A stretch of 46,563 bases of DNA, taken from contig JAUVVY010000034.1 of NCBI GenBank assembly GCA_030604405.1, positions 1 through 46,563 on the forward strand. Reading direction: 5' to 3'. Source of the DNA: a bacterium. Lineage in GTDB: Bacteria; Armatimonadota; Zipacnadia; Zipacnadales; UBA11051. Shown here piece after piece: positions 31,190 to 38,358 of this stretch (within the stretch, counting starts at the first letter, position 1; each line of letters starts with the position of its first letter). A program made the position numbers and the translations under genes. The notes below the pieces were generated by a model that saw only the letters and a program-made list of their open reading frames with translations, was not told the DNA's origin and made no database searches.

Positions 31190-32491
31190 GTGTCGGCTGA
31201 GGAATTCACACTCAGAGGCGGAGTTGTCATCAACCCGGCAGCCGGATTTGCTGCCGAGGCGGACGTGGTAGTGGCCCAGGGCGCTGTGCAAGAGATCGCC
31301 CTAGCGGGGAAGTGCGACACGGCGGGGGAGATCATTGATGTTGCCGGCAAGCTTGTTGCGCCGGGGCTGGTTGACATTCACGTCCATCTGCGCGAGCCGG
31401 GACAGATGCACAAAGAGACCATCGCCACCGGCACGCGCGCGGCCGTTGCCGGCGGCTTCACGTCGGTCTGCTGCATGTCCAACACCACGCCTCCGATAGA
31501 CACACCCGACCGCGTGCGGGAGCTTGTGGACAGCATCAAGCAGACGGCGGCCTGCAAGGTCTATCCACTCGGGGCGGCGACGAAGGGCCATGGACAGGAC
31601 GAGCTTACCGACTTTGCCGGCATGTTGGAGGCCGGATGTGTGGCGATTACCGATGACGCCTTTCCGCTGCAAAGCCGTCAACTGAAGCAGCAAGCTTTGC
31701 TGCAAGCCGCTGAGGTGGGCTGCGTATTCATCGCGCACCCGGAGGACAAGTCAATAAGCGGAGACGGTCTCCTCAATGAAGGCAACCTCAGCGCGAAGCT
31801 GGGGCTGCCGGGGATGCCGAGGCGCGCGACTGCTGAAGCGGTCGCGGAATGGGTTGGACTGCATGATTGTGGGGCTTACCTGCACCTGGCTCACATCGCG
31901 ACTAAAGACGAAGTCGAGCTGGTGACCGAGGCGTTGCCGGCCTGGGCAGGGCGGTTGAGTATGGAGACAGCGCCCCATTATTTGTCCGTGACCGAAGACG
32001 CCATCTTGAAATTCGGCGCCAATATCAAGGTCAATCCCCCTCTGCGCACCGCCGATGACAATGCCGCCATAACCGCGGCAGTAGGCAATGACACCATCGC
32101 AATAATCGCGACCGACCACGCCCCACATGCGTCGGATGAGAAGGCCTTGGGCCTCGAAGAGGCGCCGTTCGGTCTGGTCGGTCTGGAGACATCGCTGGCG
32201 GCGACGGCGACAATACTGAAGCCCGAGACGCCGGCCGACTGGCTGTGGCTGCTTGACAAGTTCACCGCCGCCCCGGCCCAGTTGCTGGGCTTGCGAGCAG
32301 GCAGGCTGGTCGCTGGCGAGCCGGCCGACATTGTCATTATTGATCCGCAGGCACAGTGGACTGTGCGCCCCGAGCGGTTCAAGTCCAAAGGCCGAGCGAC
32401 CCCGTTTGCTGGACAGACGCTGCGGAGTCAGGTATGGGCCACGGTGGTTGACGGCAGATTTGTGTTGCAAGCGGGCGAGCTGCTGGTCTAA
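31190..32491 (+). CDS. pyrC: Dihydroorotase (type I)
   Basis: The protein is 433 aa. It closes carbamoyl-aspartate to dihydroorotate in pyrimidine synthesis. Seen: GLVDIHVHLREPGQ with the metal-binding histidines, AAVAGGFTSVCCMSNTTPP, CVAITDDAFPLQ, METAPHYLSVT, NIKVNPPLRT and ATDHAPHASDEK. The C-terminal strands read VVDGRFVLQAGELL. GTG 31190 has AGAGGG six bases before it; GTG 31175 would start within the terminator's tail. carA follows 133 bases later, giving a pyrimidine pair. Confidence 0.93.
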   Translation: MSAEEFTLRGGVVINPAAGFAAEADVVVAQGAVQEIALAGKCDTAGEIIDVAGKLVAPGLVDIHVHLREPGQMHKETIATGTRAAVAGGFTSVCCMSNTTPPIDTPDRVRELVDSIKQTAACKVYPLGAATKGHGQDELTDFAGMLEAGCVAITDDAFPLQSRQLKQQALLQAAEVGCVFIAHPEDKSISGDGLLNEGNLSAKLGLPGMPRRATAEAVAEWVGLHDCGAYLHLAHIATKDEVELVTEALPAWAGRLSMETAPHYLSVTEDAILKFGANIKVNPPLRTADDNAAITAAVGNDTIAIIATDHAPHASDEKALGLEEAPFGLVGLETSLAATATILKPETPADWLWLLDKFTAAPAQLLGLRAGRLVAGEPADIVIIDPQAQWTVRPERFKSKGRATPFAGQTLRSQVWATVVDGRFVLQAGELLV

Positions 32492-32503
32492 AGCTTTGCG
32501 TCC

Positions 32504-32530
32504 GGGGACACTGTATTTCACGGTGTCCCC
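32504..32530. repeat. GGGGACAC hairpin between pyrC and carA
   Basis: GGGGACAC pairs with GTGTCCCC around TGTATTTCACG. There is no T run. It resembles the GGGGACAGT arms of the repeats at 23435 and 33808. Confidence 0.5.
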
Positions 32531-32624
32531 GCAGCCAAACCAGTCCACTGACAAAGGATTATCTCCGCCCCCCGGAGAAAACTGGCAACGATCATAGAAA
32601 TGCTCGAATGAGGGTAGGATCCAG

Positions 32625-33872
32625 ATGAAAAAGGCGATACTGGCTCTGGAAGACGGCACCGTATTTGAGGGCTATTCATTCGGTGCTGAGGGAACGACCA
32701 CCGGCGAGGCGGTTTTCAACACCGGCATGACCGGCTACCAGGAGGTCCTGACCGATCCGTCATACCGCGGCCAGATCGTGACCATGACCTACACCCAGAT
32801 GGGCAACTACGGCATCAACCCCGAGGATATGGAGTCGTGGCGGCCGTGGGTGGAGGGCTTTGTGGTGCGGGAGAACTCGCTGCTACCGAGCAACTGGCGC
32901 GCTACCATGAGCCTCGAGGAGTACCTGAGCGACAATAACATCGCCGGTATCGAGGGTATTGACACCCGTATGCTGACCAAGCACCTGCGCACCTACGGGG
33001 CGCAGAACGGCATCATCACGACGGACATGACGGACCCGCAAGCAGCTGTACAAGCCGCCAGGGATGCTCCATCAATGGAGGGTTCTGACTACGTCATGGA
33101 CGTCACCTGCGCGGCGCCTCGACGCTGGATTGGCGAGGGCTATGACGAGACCACACCGGTGCCGGATCGGCAGTTGCAGCTTGATGTTGCCGGCGAACCC
33201 AGCCGCCAGCCGCAGGCGGTCTCATTCGATGGCCAGCCCTACCAACCCCGCCGCCACTACCGCGTCGTGGTCATAGACTGCGGCGTGAAGCAGAACATCC
33301 TCCGCCACCTCTACAGCCGGGGTTGCGAGGTCATTACGGTGCCGGCCGACGCCACAGCCGAGCAGGTGCTGAGTTGGAATCCTGACGGCGTGGTGTTTTC
33401 GAATGGGCCGGGCGATCCCGAAGCGCTCGACTATGTGATACGGACCGCGCAGGGAGTGCTCGGCAAAGTGCCCGTGTTCGGCATCTGCCTGGGCCACCAG
33501 ATATTGGGCTGGGCGCTGGGTGGCACAACCTTCAAGCTTAAGTTCGGTCACCGCGGCTGCAATCACCCCGTCAAGAACCTCAGCACCGGGCAGGTGGAGA
33601 TAACTACGCAGAACCACGGCTTCTGCGTTGACCTCGACAGCCTCCCCGACACTGATGTCGAGGTCACTCACATCAATCTCAACGACGACACGCTTGAGGG
33701 CATGCGGCACAAGCAGTTACCGATGTTTTCCGTCCAGTACCACCCCGAGGCCGGCCCTGGCCCGCACGACTCAGACTATCTGTTCAACGACTTCATCGCC
33801 CTGATGGAAATTGGGGACAGTCACCTATTTGAGAAGAATAGCAGTGCGACTCAGAGAAGCGGCAATAAATAG
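32625..33872 (+). CDS. carA: Carbamoyl-phosphate synthase small subunit
   Basis: The protein is 415 aa; relatives are near 380. It supplies ammonia from glutamine to CarB. Seen: LALEDGTVFEGYSFGA, FNTGMTGYQEVLTDPSY, the class I amidotransferase domain with FGICLGHQ (C288), and VQYHPEAGPGPHDS. The natural end should be near FIALME. Residues about 395-415 are encoded by an inverted repeat (33808-33889) whose right arm provides the TAG. A start ATG follows a purine-rich stretch (GAGGGTAGGA). carB is not adjacent; the next gene is an RNase H-like protein. Confidence 0.92.
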   Translation: MKKAILALEDGTVFEGYSFGAEGTTTGEAVFNTGMTGYQEVLTDPSYRGQIVTMTYTQMGNYGINPEDMESWRPWVEGFVVRENSLLPSNWRATMSLEEYLSDNNIAGIEGIDTRMLTKHLRTYGAQNGIITTDMTDPQAAVQAARDAPSMEGSDYVMDVTCAAPRRWIGEGYDETTPVPDRQLQLDVAGEPSRQPQAVSFDGQPYQPRRHYRVVVIDCGVKQNILRHLYSRGCEVITVPADATAEQVLSWNPDGVVFSNGPGDPEALDYVIRTAQGVLGKVPVFGICLGHQILGWALGGTTFKLKFGHRGCNHPVKNLSTGQVEITTQNHGFCVDLDSLPDTDVEVTHINLNDDTLEGMRHKQLPMFSVQYHPEAGPGPHDSDYLFNDFIALMEIGDSHLFEKNSSATQRSGNK

Positions 33873-33889
33873 GTGACTGTCCCCAGTCT
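33808..33889. repeat. Inverted repeat of the GGGGACAGTCACC type, copy 2, ending carA
   Basis: Left arm AAATTGGGGACAGTCACC (from 33808) and right arm GGTGACTGTCCCCAGT pair over about 21 bp around a 36-base loop. The left arm, the loop and part of the right arm are translated as the tail of CarA; the stop codon is at 33870-33872 in the right arm. Confidence 0.8.
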
Positions 33890-33913
33890 CCAACTCGAAG
33901 GGGATAAAGTTAG

Positions 33914-33943
33914 GGGCCCGAGGTTGTTGACAACCCCGGGCCC
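33914..33943. other. Strong intergenic hairpin
   Basis: GGGCCCG pairs with CGGGCCC, then one A:C mismatch, then GGTTGT with ACAACC. No T run follows. It lies 42 bases after carA and may be a 3'-end or transcription-pausing structure. Confidence 0.55.
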
Positions 33944-33951
33944 GCACCTGG

Positions 33952-34006
33952 GTGGGAGAAGCGAAGTCTTGCGAGCCATAAAGGCTAACGCAAAGACTAC
34001 GCCCAC
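33952..34006 (+). ncRNA. Candidate structured RNA element
   Basis: Nested complementary blocks in order: GTGGG with CCCAC, GCG with CGC, AGTCTT with AAGACT, GCG with CGC, and AGCC with GGCT around ATAAA, separated by small bulges (AGAA, A, AA). This is a long interrupted helix typical of a folded RNA rather than a simple palindrome. It contains ACGCAAAG, seen in some riboswitches, but the rest of no family I know is present. It may be the 3' untranslated end of carA. The remainder of 34007-34149 shows no feature. Confidence 0.35.
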
Positions 34007-34149
34007 AGATACTGCAAGTCATGTGCCAACACCGTGACCGCGGCAAAATACCTTCCGGCAACGCCAGACTCCGAGCCGGCCGGCCCTGAATTACTCCTGC
34101 CGCTGTTTAGCTTTGGGCCTATTACTTTATACAACTCTATACAAAATGG

Positions 34150-34178
34150 TTTACTTGGGACATGATTTGCGGTATAAT
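34150..34178 (+). promoter_or_regulatory. Promoter for the RNase H-like gene
   Basis: TTTACT (34150-34155), 17 bases, TATAAT (34173-34178), with GCGG before the -10. It lies about 70 bases before the ATG. Confidence 0.55.
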
Positions 34179-34247
34179 AAGAATAGTCGCAGATGAGACG
34201 TAGCGTTCCTTGTCAAGCTGGTAAGTAATGTACCTGGGAGGTGCGAA

Positions 34248-34715
34248 ATGACCGATCAGCGTGCTGGAATTCCTACTCACGCCCTGGTCAGCGCCGTGGA
34301 AGCCGCCGACTGTGGCCGAACCGGCATCGCCGTCATTTTGCGCGATCAGCAACGGGACACTGTTTACTCTACCAGCTACAGCAAACAAGACACCCCGGTC
34401 GAAGCAGCAGCGTATGAAGCAATTTCCGAGGCACTGCTCACCGCACGTGAGTCGGGATCGCATGCAATGACGGTTTACTGCGATGTGGCGTCGGTAGTCT
34501 CACAACTGAATAAGGAAGAGGAAGTCCCTGCAGAATTGCTGTCCAAGAACCTGCAGGTGCGGGCCCTGTTCAACAGGTTCCGTTACGCCAAGGTCAAACT
34601 GGCGCAGTCAGGGGACTACTTCATCGCCCACAAACTGGCGGCGGGCGCGGCGCAGGGCTGCACCGGGCAAGTCCCGGCTCAGCCGACGCTCCGGCTGCCG
34701 CTGAACACCACGTAA
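34248..34715 (+). CDS. RNase H-like fold protein, probably inactive
   Basis: The protein is 155 aa. Its order of strands and helices follows RNase HI/RVT_3: GRTGIAVILRDQQ, then EAAAYEAISEALLTA (Glu conserved), then AMTVYCDVASVVSQLN (Asp conserved). The first catalytic Asp (DG motif) and the last (here His in IAHKLAAGAA) are not seen, so nuclease activity is doubtful. GGAGGT precedes the ATG. The last 12 or so residues (AQPTLRLPLNTT) come from a repeat that continues past the stop codon. Confidence 0.6.
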   Translation: MTDQRAGIPTHALVSAVEAADCGRTGIAVILRDQQRDTVYSTSYSKQDTPVEAAAYEAISEALLTARESGSHAMTVYCDVASVVSQLNKEEEVPAELLSKNLQVRALFNRFRYAKVKLAQSGDYFIAHKLAAGAAQGCTGQVPAQPTLRLPLNTT

Positions 34716-34814
34716 GCCCCAACGGGTTGGGCAGATGTGTTAGGTACAACTGCCTCAGACAGCTAACCGTCTGAGGCAGTTTGCAGCCTTGATGAATCAT
34801 CATTGGGTAACTCG
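34679..34814 (+). repeat. 136-bp direct repeat, copy 1
   Basis: It is highly similar to 37285-37419, in the same orientation. It holds CCCAAC-GG-GTTGGG and a 13-bp stem around AGCTAACC (34748-34781). The other copy has the loop GGTTGGCT, nearly the reverse complement. The first part is translated as the end of the RNase H-like protein. The stem may serve as a terminator but lacks a long T run. Confidence 0.8.
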
Positions 34815-34873
34815 GGCTTTCACTGTAGTTACGCAAAGCACGCGACCGTAAGCTTAAAAACAAGGCGGTTGCA

Positions 34874-37246
34874 ATGTTTCGTAGTGGAGTCAGAAGTGTG
34901 TCGTTGGTTGTCGCACTGCTATTGGCGCTGGGCTCTCTGAGTCAGGCCGAGCCGGTCACCATCACCGGCAAGGTGCTCGGCCCTGACGACCGGCCGGTGG
35001 CAGACGCTCAGGTGCTGCTGCAGTACAACGAGGCCGACTCGAAGATGCTGACTGAAAGAGCTGTGACCGGCGGGGATGGGGCCTTCTCGTTTGCACGTGA
35101 TCTAATACATTTGGGCAGGTCCGTGACCCTGGCGGCGCGCAAGCCGGGTCTGGCCCTCGATTGGAGGGCCATCACGCTCGATAAGCAGACGACCCTCACT
35201 CTCGGTCTGGCTGCCGATCCGGTTACGCTAATCGGCACTGTTAAGGATCCCCAGGGCAACCCTGTCGCCGGGGCTGAGGCATATATACACTCCCTGCGGC
35301 GAGGCGAGCAGCGACCGGGGCCTTTCTCCGATGTGCGCGGCATCTTTAGAACGTACTTTCGTCCCCAGGACAAGAGCTTCCTGGGCGCAACGAGTGACGA
35401 CGCAGGCCGGTTCGAGATCTCGGGGTTGCCGCCAGACGCACACGTCAGTCTGACAGTGCTTGCCGGGGGGCGAGAGCGTTGGTCCACAGGGTGGGAATCG
35501 CTGCCCGCCACCACGCAGGGCCTCGAAGTCGTCCTGCGGGCTGAAGCCACAATCTCCGGGCATATCACTTGCGAGGGCGAGCCAGTCGCTGGCAGAACGG
35601 TGTTCTGTACAACCAGGTTAATCATGGTGAGAACAGTTGAGTCATTGCGTGCAAACGTGGGATTGTGGGCAGCCAAAACGGTTTCTTCTGAGGACGGCAC
35701 GTACAAACTGGCGCAGCTCAGTCCCGGGACACATTACCTTCGGGTCGATCCGCCCGAGGGGCTGACCGGACCGACGATTGGTCCGATTACTCTCGAGCCG
35801 GGCGAGACCGTTGCAGACGTGGATGTGGCACTTACTCCAGGCGGTCTGGTTACCGGCACGATTACGCAGGCCGATACCGGTCAGCCGCTGGCTGGGATTG
35901 GCGTGAGTGTGCAAAGGCCGGACAGGTCTTGTCACCCCCAGACGGATGATGACGGCATTTGGGTCGCCCGTCTCCTGCCAGGCCAGTATGAAGTCTCGTG
36001 CAGCATTGGTCATGACAGCGTCGCAGTTCCGGTAGTTGAGCCGCAGCAACGTACAGTGAAGGTGGCAGAAGGGAAAACGATCGCCGGTGTGGACTTTGTG
36101 GTGTATCCGCTAAGCATACAGGGGCAAGTTCTTCTGCCCGACGGAGACCCCGCGGCCGGTGTGGACGTGGGCGCTATCGGGGTTCGCTATTACGACGATT
36201 CGAGCCGCGGCCCTTCCATGGATTACAAAGACCTATTCCGAGCCAAAACTGATGAGCAGGGACACTTTGAACTGAAATTCAAGGAAAGACGTGGTTTCTG
36301 GATATCCATTTTGGCCTGCCATTTCGAGCTGGGACTGGCAGGGATGGTCGCGTTCGAGGAAGACGTGCTGCCTGATGGGCCGGTGGAGATTCGTTTGACC
36401 CAGGGCGGATACCTGCTCGGCGACGTGGTTGACACACACGGCCATCCGGTGCCGAACATGCAGGTGTTGATCAACGTCTGGCATGGCCGGAGACACCAGG
36501 GCACTTACAGCTTCCCAAGTGACCAGCACGGCCGCCTGATGATCGGACCGCTGCCGCCGCAGGTTAGGTTAAGCGTTTCGCCCGTCGGTCAAGCCCGGCG
36601 CTTTGCCACAGATAGCGCGTGGGACGACGTGGGGTCGTTCACACTCGTCGCCGGTGAGCGATACAAGCTGCCGCCGTTGGTTCTGAAGCTGCAAGGGCGC
36701 AGCCTGAAGGGCTGGGTAGGTGATGAGCAGCAGCGCTCAGTCAAAGGTGCCTTGGTCTTCGTCTCCAGAACCGAGGAACCGGTGCACGCGGATGATCAGG
36801 GCCTCTTTGAGTTGACCGGCTTGCCCTCCCACGGCCTGCTGTGGATTGTGGCCGTTCATCCTACCGAGCCGCTTTTCTCCGTCCAGAGGATTGACCCGGA
36901 TTGGGGCTTCGAGCCGGGACTGATTCTTCTGCCCCTCGGCGAGATCGTCGGTCAAGTTGTTGACGAGCAGGGAGATCCGGTGCGCGCGGCCAAGGTGATG
37001 ATTTATTTTTCCCACGGCTGGGACATAAGCTCTTCCAAACTGCTAACGCGGTCGCCTTTTCGACAGGGGATCTGGGCGACCGAGACCGACGAGCAAGGCA
37101 AGTGGCGTATTGAAGGTTTGATCGGGGGCGTTGATTACCAGGTTAACGTGAGGGCGGCGGGCCACGAAGATTACCGGCATCCTGCCGCGGTCACCGCCAC
37201 AGGCGGCGAGACGGTGGACATGGGTGAGATCGTGCTGCGAAAGTGA
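34874..37246 (+). CDS. Secreted protein of repeated CarboxypepD_reg/Ig-like domains
   Basis: The protein is 790 aa. A signal peptide ends near residue 26 (LALGSLSQA). The rest is a chain of beta-sandwich units of the carboxypeptidase regulatory type. Each has a G-x-V-x-D/G-P-x-G-x-P-V-A-x-A pattern, for example GKVLGPDDRPVADAQVLLQ, GTVKDPQGNPVAGAEAYI and GQVVDEQGDPVRAAKVMI, and later FELTGLP-like turns. No catalytic domain is visible. It is likely an envelope or extracellular structural protein. The gene is flanked by 136-bp direct repeats. Confidence 0.75.
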   Translation: MFRSGVRSVSLVVALLLALGSLSQAEPVTITGKVLGPDDRPVADAQVLLQYNEADSKMLTERAVTGGDGAFSFARDLIHLGRSVTLAARKPGLALDWRAITLDKQTTLTLGLAADPVTLIGTVKDPQGNPVAGAEAYIHSLRRGEQRPGPFSDVRGIFRTYFRPQDKSFLGATSDDAGRFEISGLPPDAHVSLTVLAGGRERWSTGWESLPATTQGLEVVLRAEATISGHITCEGEPVAGRTVFCTTRLIMVRTVESLRANVGLWAAKTVSSEDGTYKLAQLSPGTHYLRVDPPEGLTGPTIGPITLEPGETVADVDVALTPGGLVTGTITQADTGQPLAGIGVSVQRPDRSCHPQTDDDGIWVARLLPGQYEVSCSIGHDSVAVPVVEPQQRTVKVAEGKTIAGVDFVVYPLSIQGQVLLPDGDPAAGVDVGAIGVRYYDDSSRGPSMDYKDLFRAKTDEQGHFELKFKERRGFWISILACHFELGLAGMVAFEEDVLPDGPVEIRLTQGGYLLGDVVDTHGHPVPNMQVLINVWHGRRHQGTYSFPSDQHGRLMIGPLPPQVRLSVSPVGQARRFATDSAWDDVGSFTLVAGERYKLPPLVLKLQGRSLKGWVGDEQQRSVKGALVFVSRTEEPVHADDQGLFELTGLPSHGLLWIVAVHPTEPLFSVQRIDPDWGFEPGLILLPLGEIVGQVVDEQGDPVRAAKVMIYFSHGWDISSSKLLTRSPFRQGIWATETDEQGKWRIEGLIGGVDYQVNVRAAGHEDYRHPAAVTATGGETVDMGEIVLRK

Positions 37247-37284
37247 AGCCGGCGAGAAGCTATGCCGCGAGCAAAGGCCGCGTT

Positions 37285-37419
37285 TCAGCCGACGTTCCGG
37301 CTGCCGCTGAACCCACATAAGCCGCAACGGGTTGGGTAGATGTGTAAGGCCGAACTGCCTCAGACGGTTGGCTGTCTGAGGCAGTTTGTAGCCTTGATGA
37401 ATCATCATTGGGTGACTCG
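37285..37419 (+). repeat. 136-bp direct repeat, copy 2
   Basis: It begins 39 bases after the CarboxypepD_reg gene. The 13-bp stem 37353-37365/37374-37386 has the same sequence as in copy 1, while the loop is inverted. The rest of the gap 37247-37581 holds only a promoter. Confidence 0.8.
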
Positions 37420-37451
37420 CTTCGCGGGCCGTTATCTCCTCCAGCCTACAG

Positions 37452-37480
37452 TTGAAAGTCCTGTGCCGATTGGTTATACT
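37452..37480 (+). promoter_or_regulatory. Sigma70-type promoter for the HEPN module
   Basis: TTGAAA (37452-37457), 17 bases, TATACT (37475-37480), with TGG before the -10. The predicted start is near 37487. Confidence 0.65.
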
Positions 37481-37581
37481 GCTGTCTGCCGAACACTACA
37501 GTTGCTTCAAGCCAGGCGTCGAGTTGGCCAAAGAGGAATATGGCCGAAGACCAATGCTTCAGGGCAGAGAGGAGTAGAGAC

Positions 37582-37917
37582 ATGCCTACTGAAGAAGAGG
37601 AGGAAGCAGCCACTCTTGCAGCGCCGCTTACGCAGTTGCGCCGCTCACTCGTTGAAAACTTCTTTGTTCCGCAAGTCGCTTCAATCCCCGGCGTAAGCTG
37701 TGTCTATTCGACAGATGAGGGCCACGTATTGTATGTCACAACGCTTGTGCGCGAGTTTTGGGGCAAAGAGTTCAATGCGGTCAATGAAGCTATCTATGAT
37801 TTCCGAGGAAGATTTGGCGAGGCCTCCGTGGAATTCGAGATTGTTCCCGAAGGTATAGCAGCCCTGCCTACTGAAAATACTGACGACGTTGACATTCTCT
37901 ATCAGTGTGATGCCTAG
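37582..37917 (+). CDS. Small protein paired with a HEPN protein, possible antitoxin
   Basis: The protein is 111 aa. After an acidic N-terminus (MPTEEEEEAA) comes an alpha/beta segment: IPGVSCVYSTDEGHVLYVTT, AIYDFRGRFGEASVEFEIV. This layout matches small proteins often encoded before HEPN genes, perhaps a worn nucleotidyltransferase fold. The GSxAxG/DxD motif of active MNT enzymes is absent. ATG 37582 has AGAGGAG seven bases before it; ATG 37540 has poorer spacing. It lies 21 bases before the HEPN gene, under its own promoter. Confidence 0.55.
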   Translation: MPTEEEEEAATLAAPLTQLRRSLVENFFVPQVASIPGVSCVYSTDEGHVLYVTTLVREFWGKEFNAVNEAIYDFRGRFGEASVEFEIVPEGIAALPTENTDDVDILYQCDA

Positions 37918-37938
37918 TAAGACCTTTAGAGATCAGTC

Positions 37939-38310
37939 ATGAGTTCATTCCGAATTGCTCAAGCAAGGCGAAATCACGAAGCATATAAGTTGCTTGAGGC
38001 CCAGAGCTATACTGACTGGGCTATCACTACACTTTTCTACTGTGCAATGCAGCTCGTCAACCATTGGCTGTTTCAAAGAGATGGCAAGGTGCCCAAGTCA
38101 CATTCGAGGCGCGAAACGGCACTCAAGAAGGCAAGAGTCCCTCAGGACGTACTTGACGCGTATGCCCGCCTATACCACCTATCTCGTATAGCACGATATG
38201 AGGACTGGCAACGCCAATTTGGTGCGAGCGATGTGTTAATCGCCTATACACAAGAGTACGCAGCAGTTTGCACCTTTTTTCGAGCTCCGCAGGACATTCG
38301 CCCGTCTTGA
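37939..38310 (+). CDS. HEPN-domain protein, possible toxin of a two-gene module
   Basis: The protein is 123 aa, all-helical by pattern: FRIAQARRNHEAYKLLEAQ, YTDWAITTLFYCAMQLVNHWL, KVPKSHSRRETALKK, VLDAYARLYHLSRIARYEDW. The conserved centre (DWA-T-LFY-A, then SHSRR, then YHLSRIARY) is typical of HEPN proteins that neighbour nucleotidyltransferase-like partners. Many such proteins are RNases. A canonical Rx4-6H motif is not certain here, so activity is open. It has only a weak ribosome-binding site and probably depends on the gene upstream. Confidence 0.6.
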   Translation: MSSFRIAQARRNHEAYKLLEAQSYTDWAITTLFYCAMQLVNHWLFQRDGKVPKSHSRRETALKKARVPQDVLDAYARLYHLSRIARYEDWQRQFGASDVLIAYTQEYAAVCTFFRAPQDIRPS

Positions 38311-38358
38311 GAGCCCTCAGCAAAGGCCCTGTTCCAGCCGAGGCGCAGGTCGCAGGGC

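Noticed and set aside
33952-34006. A cyclic-di-GMP-I riboswitch
   Set aside because: ACGCAAAG is present, but the GGGCAAACC tetraloop-side motif and the second helix are missing, and no suitable gene follows closely.
34679-34814. The direct repeats flanking the CarboxypepD_reg gene as integron attC sites
   Set aside because: GTTAGGT and CCCAAC/GTTGGG look like attC core parts, but the paired RYYYAAC/GTTRRRY ends are not in the right places and are not kept in the second copy. No integrase is seen.
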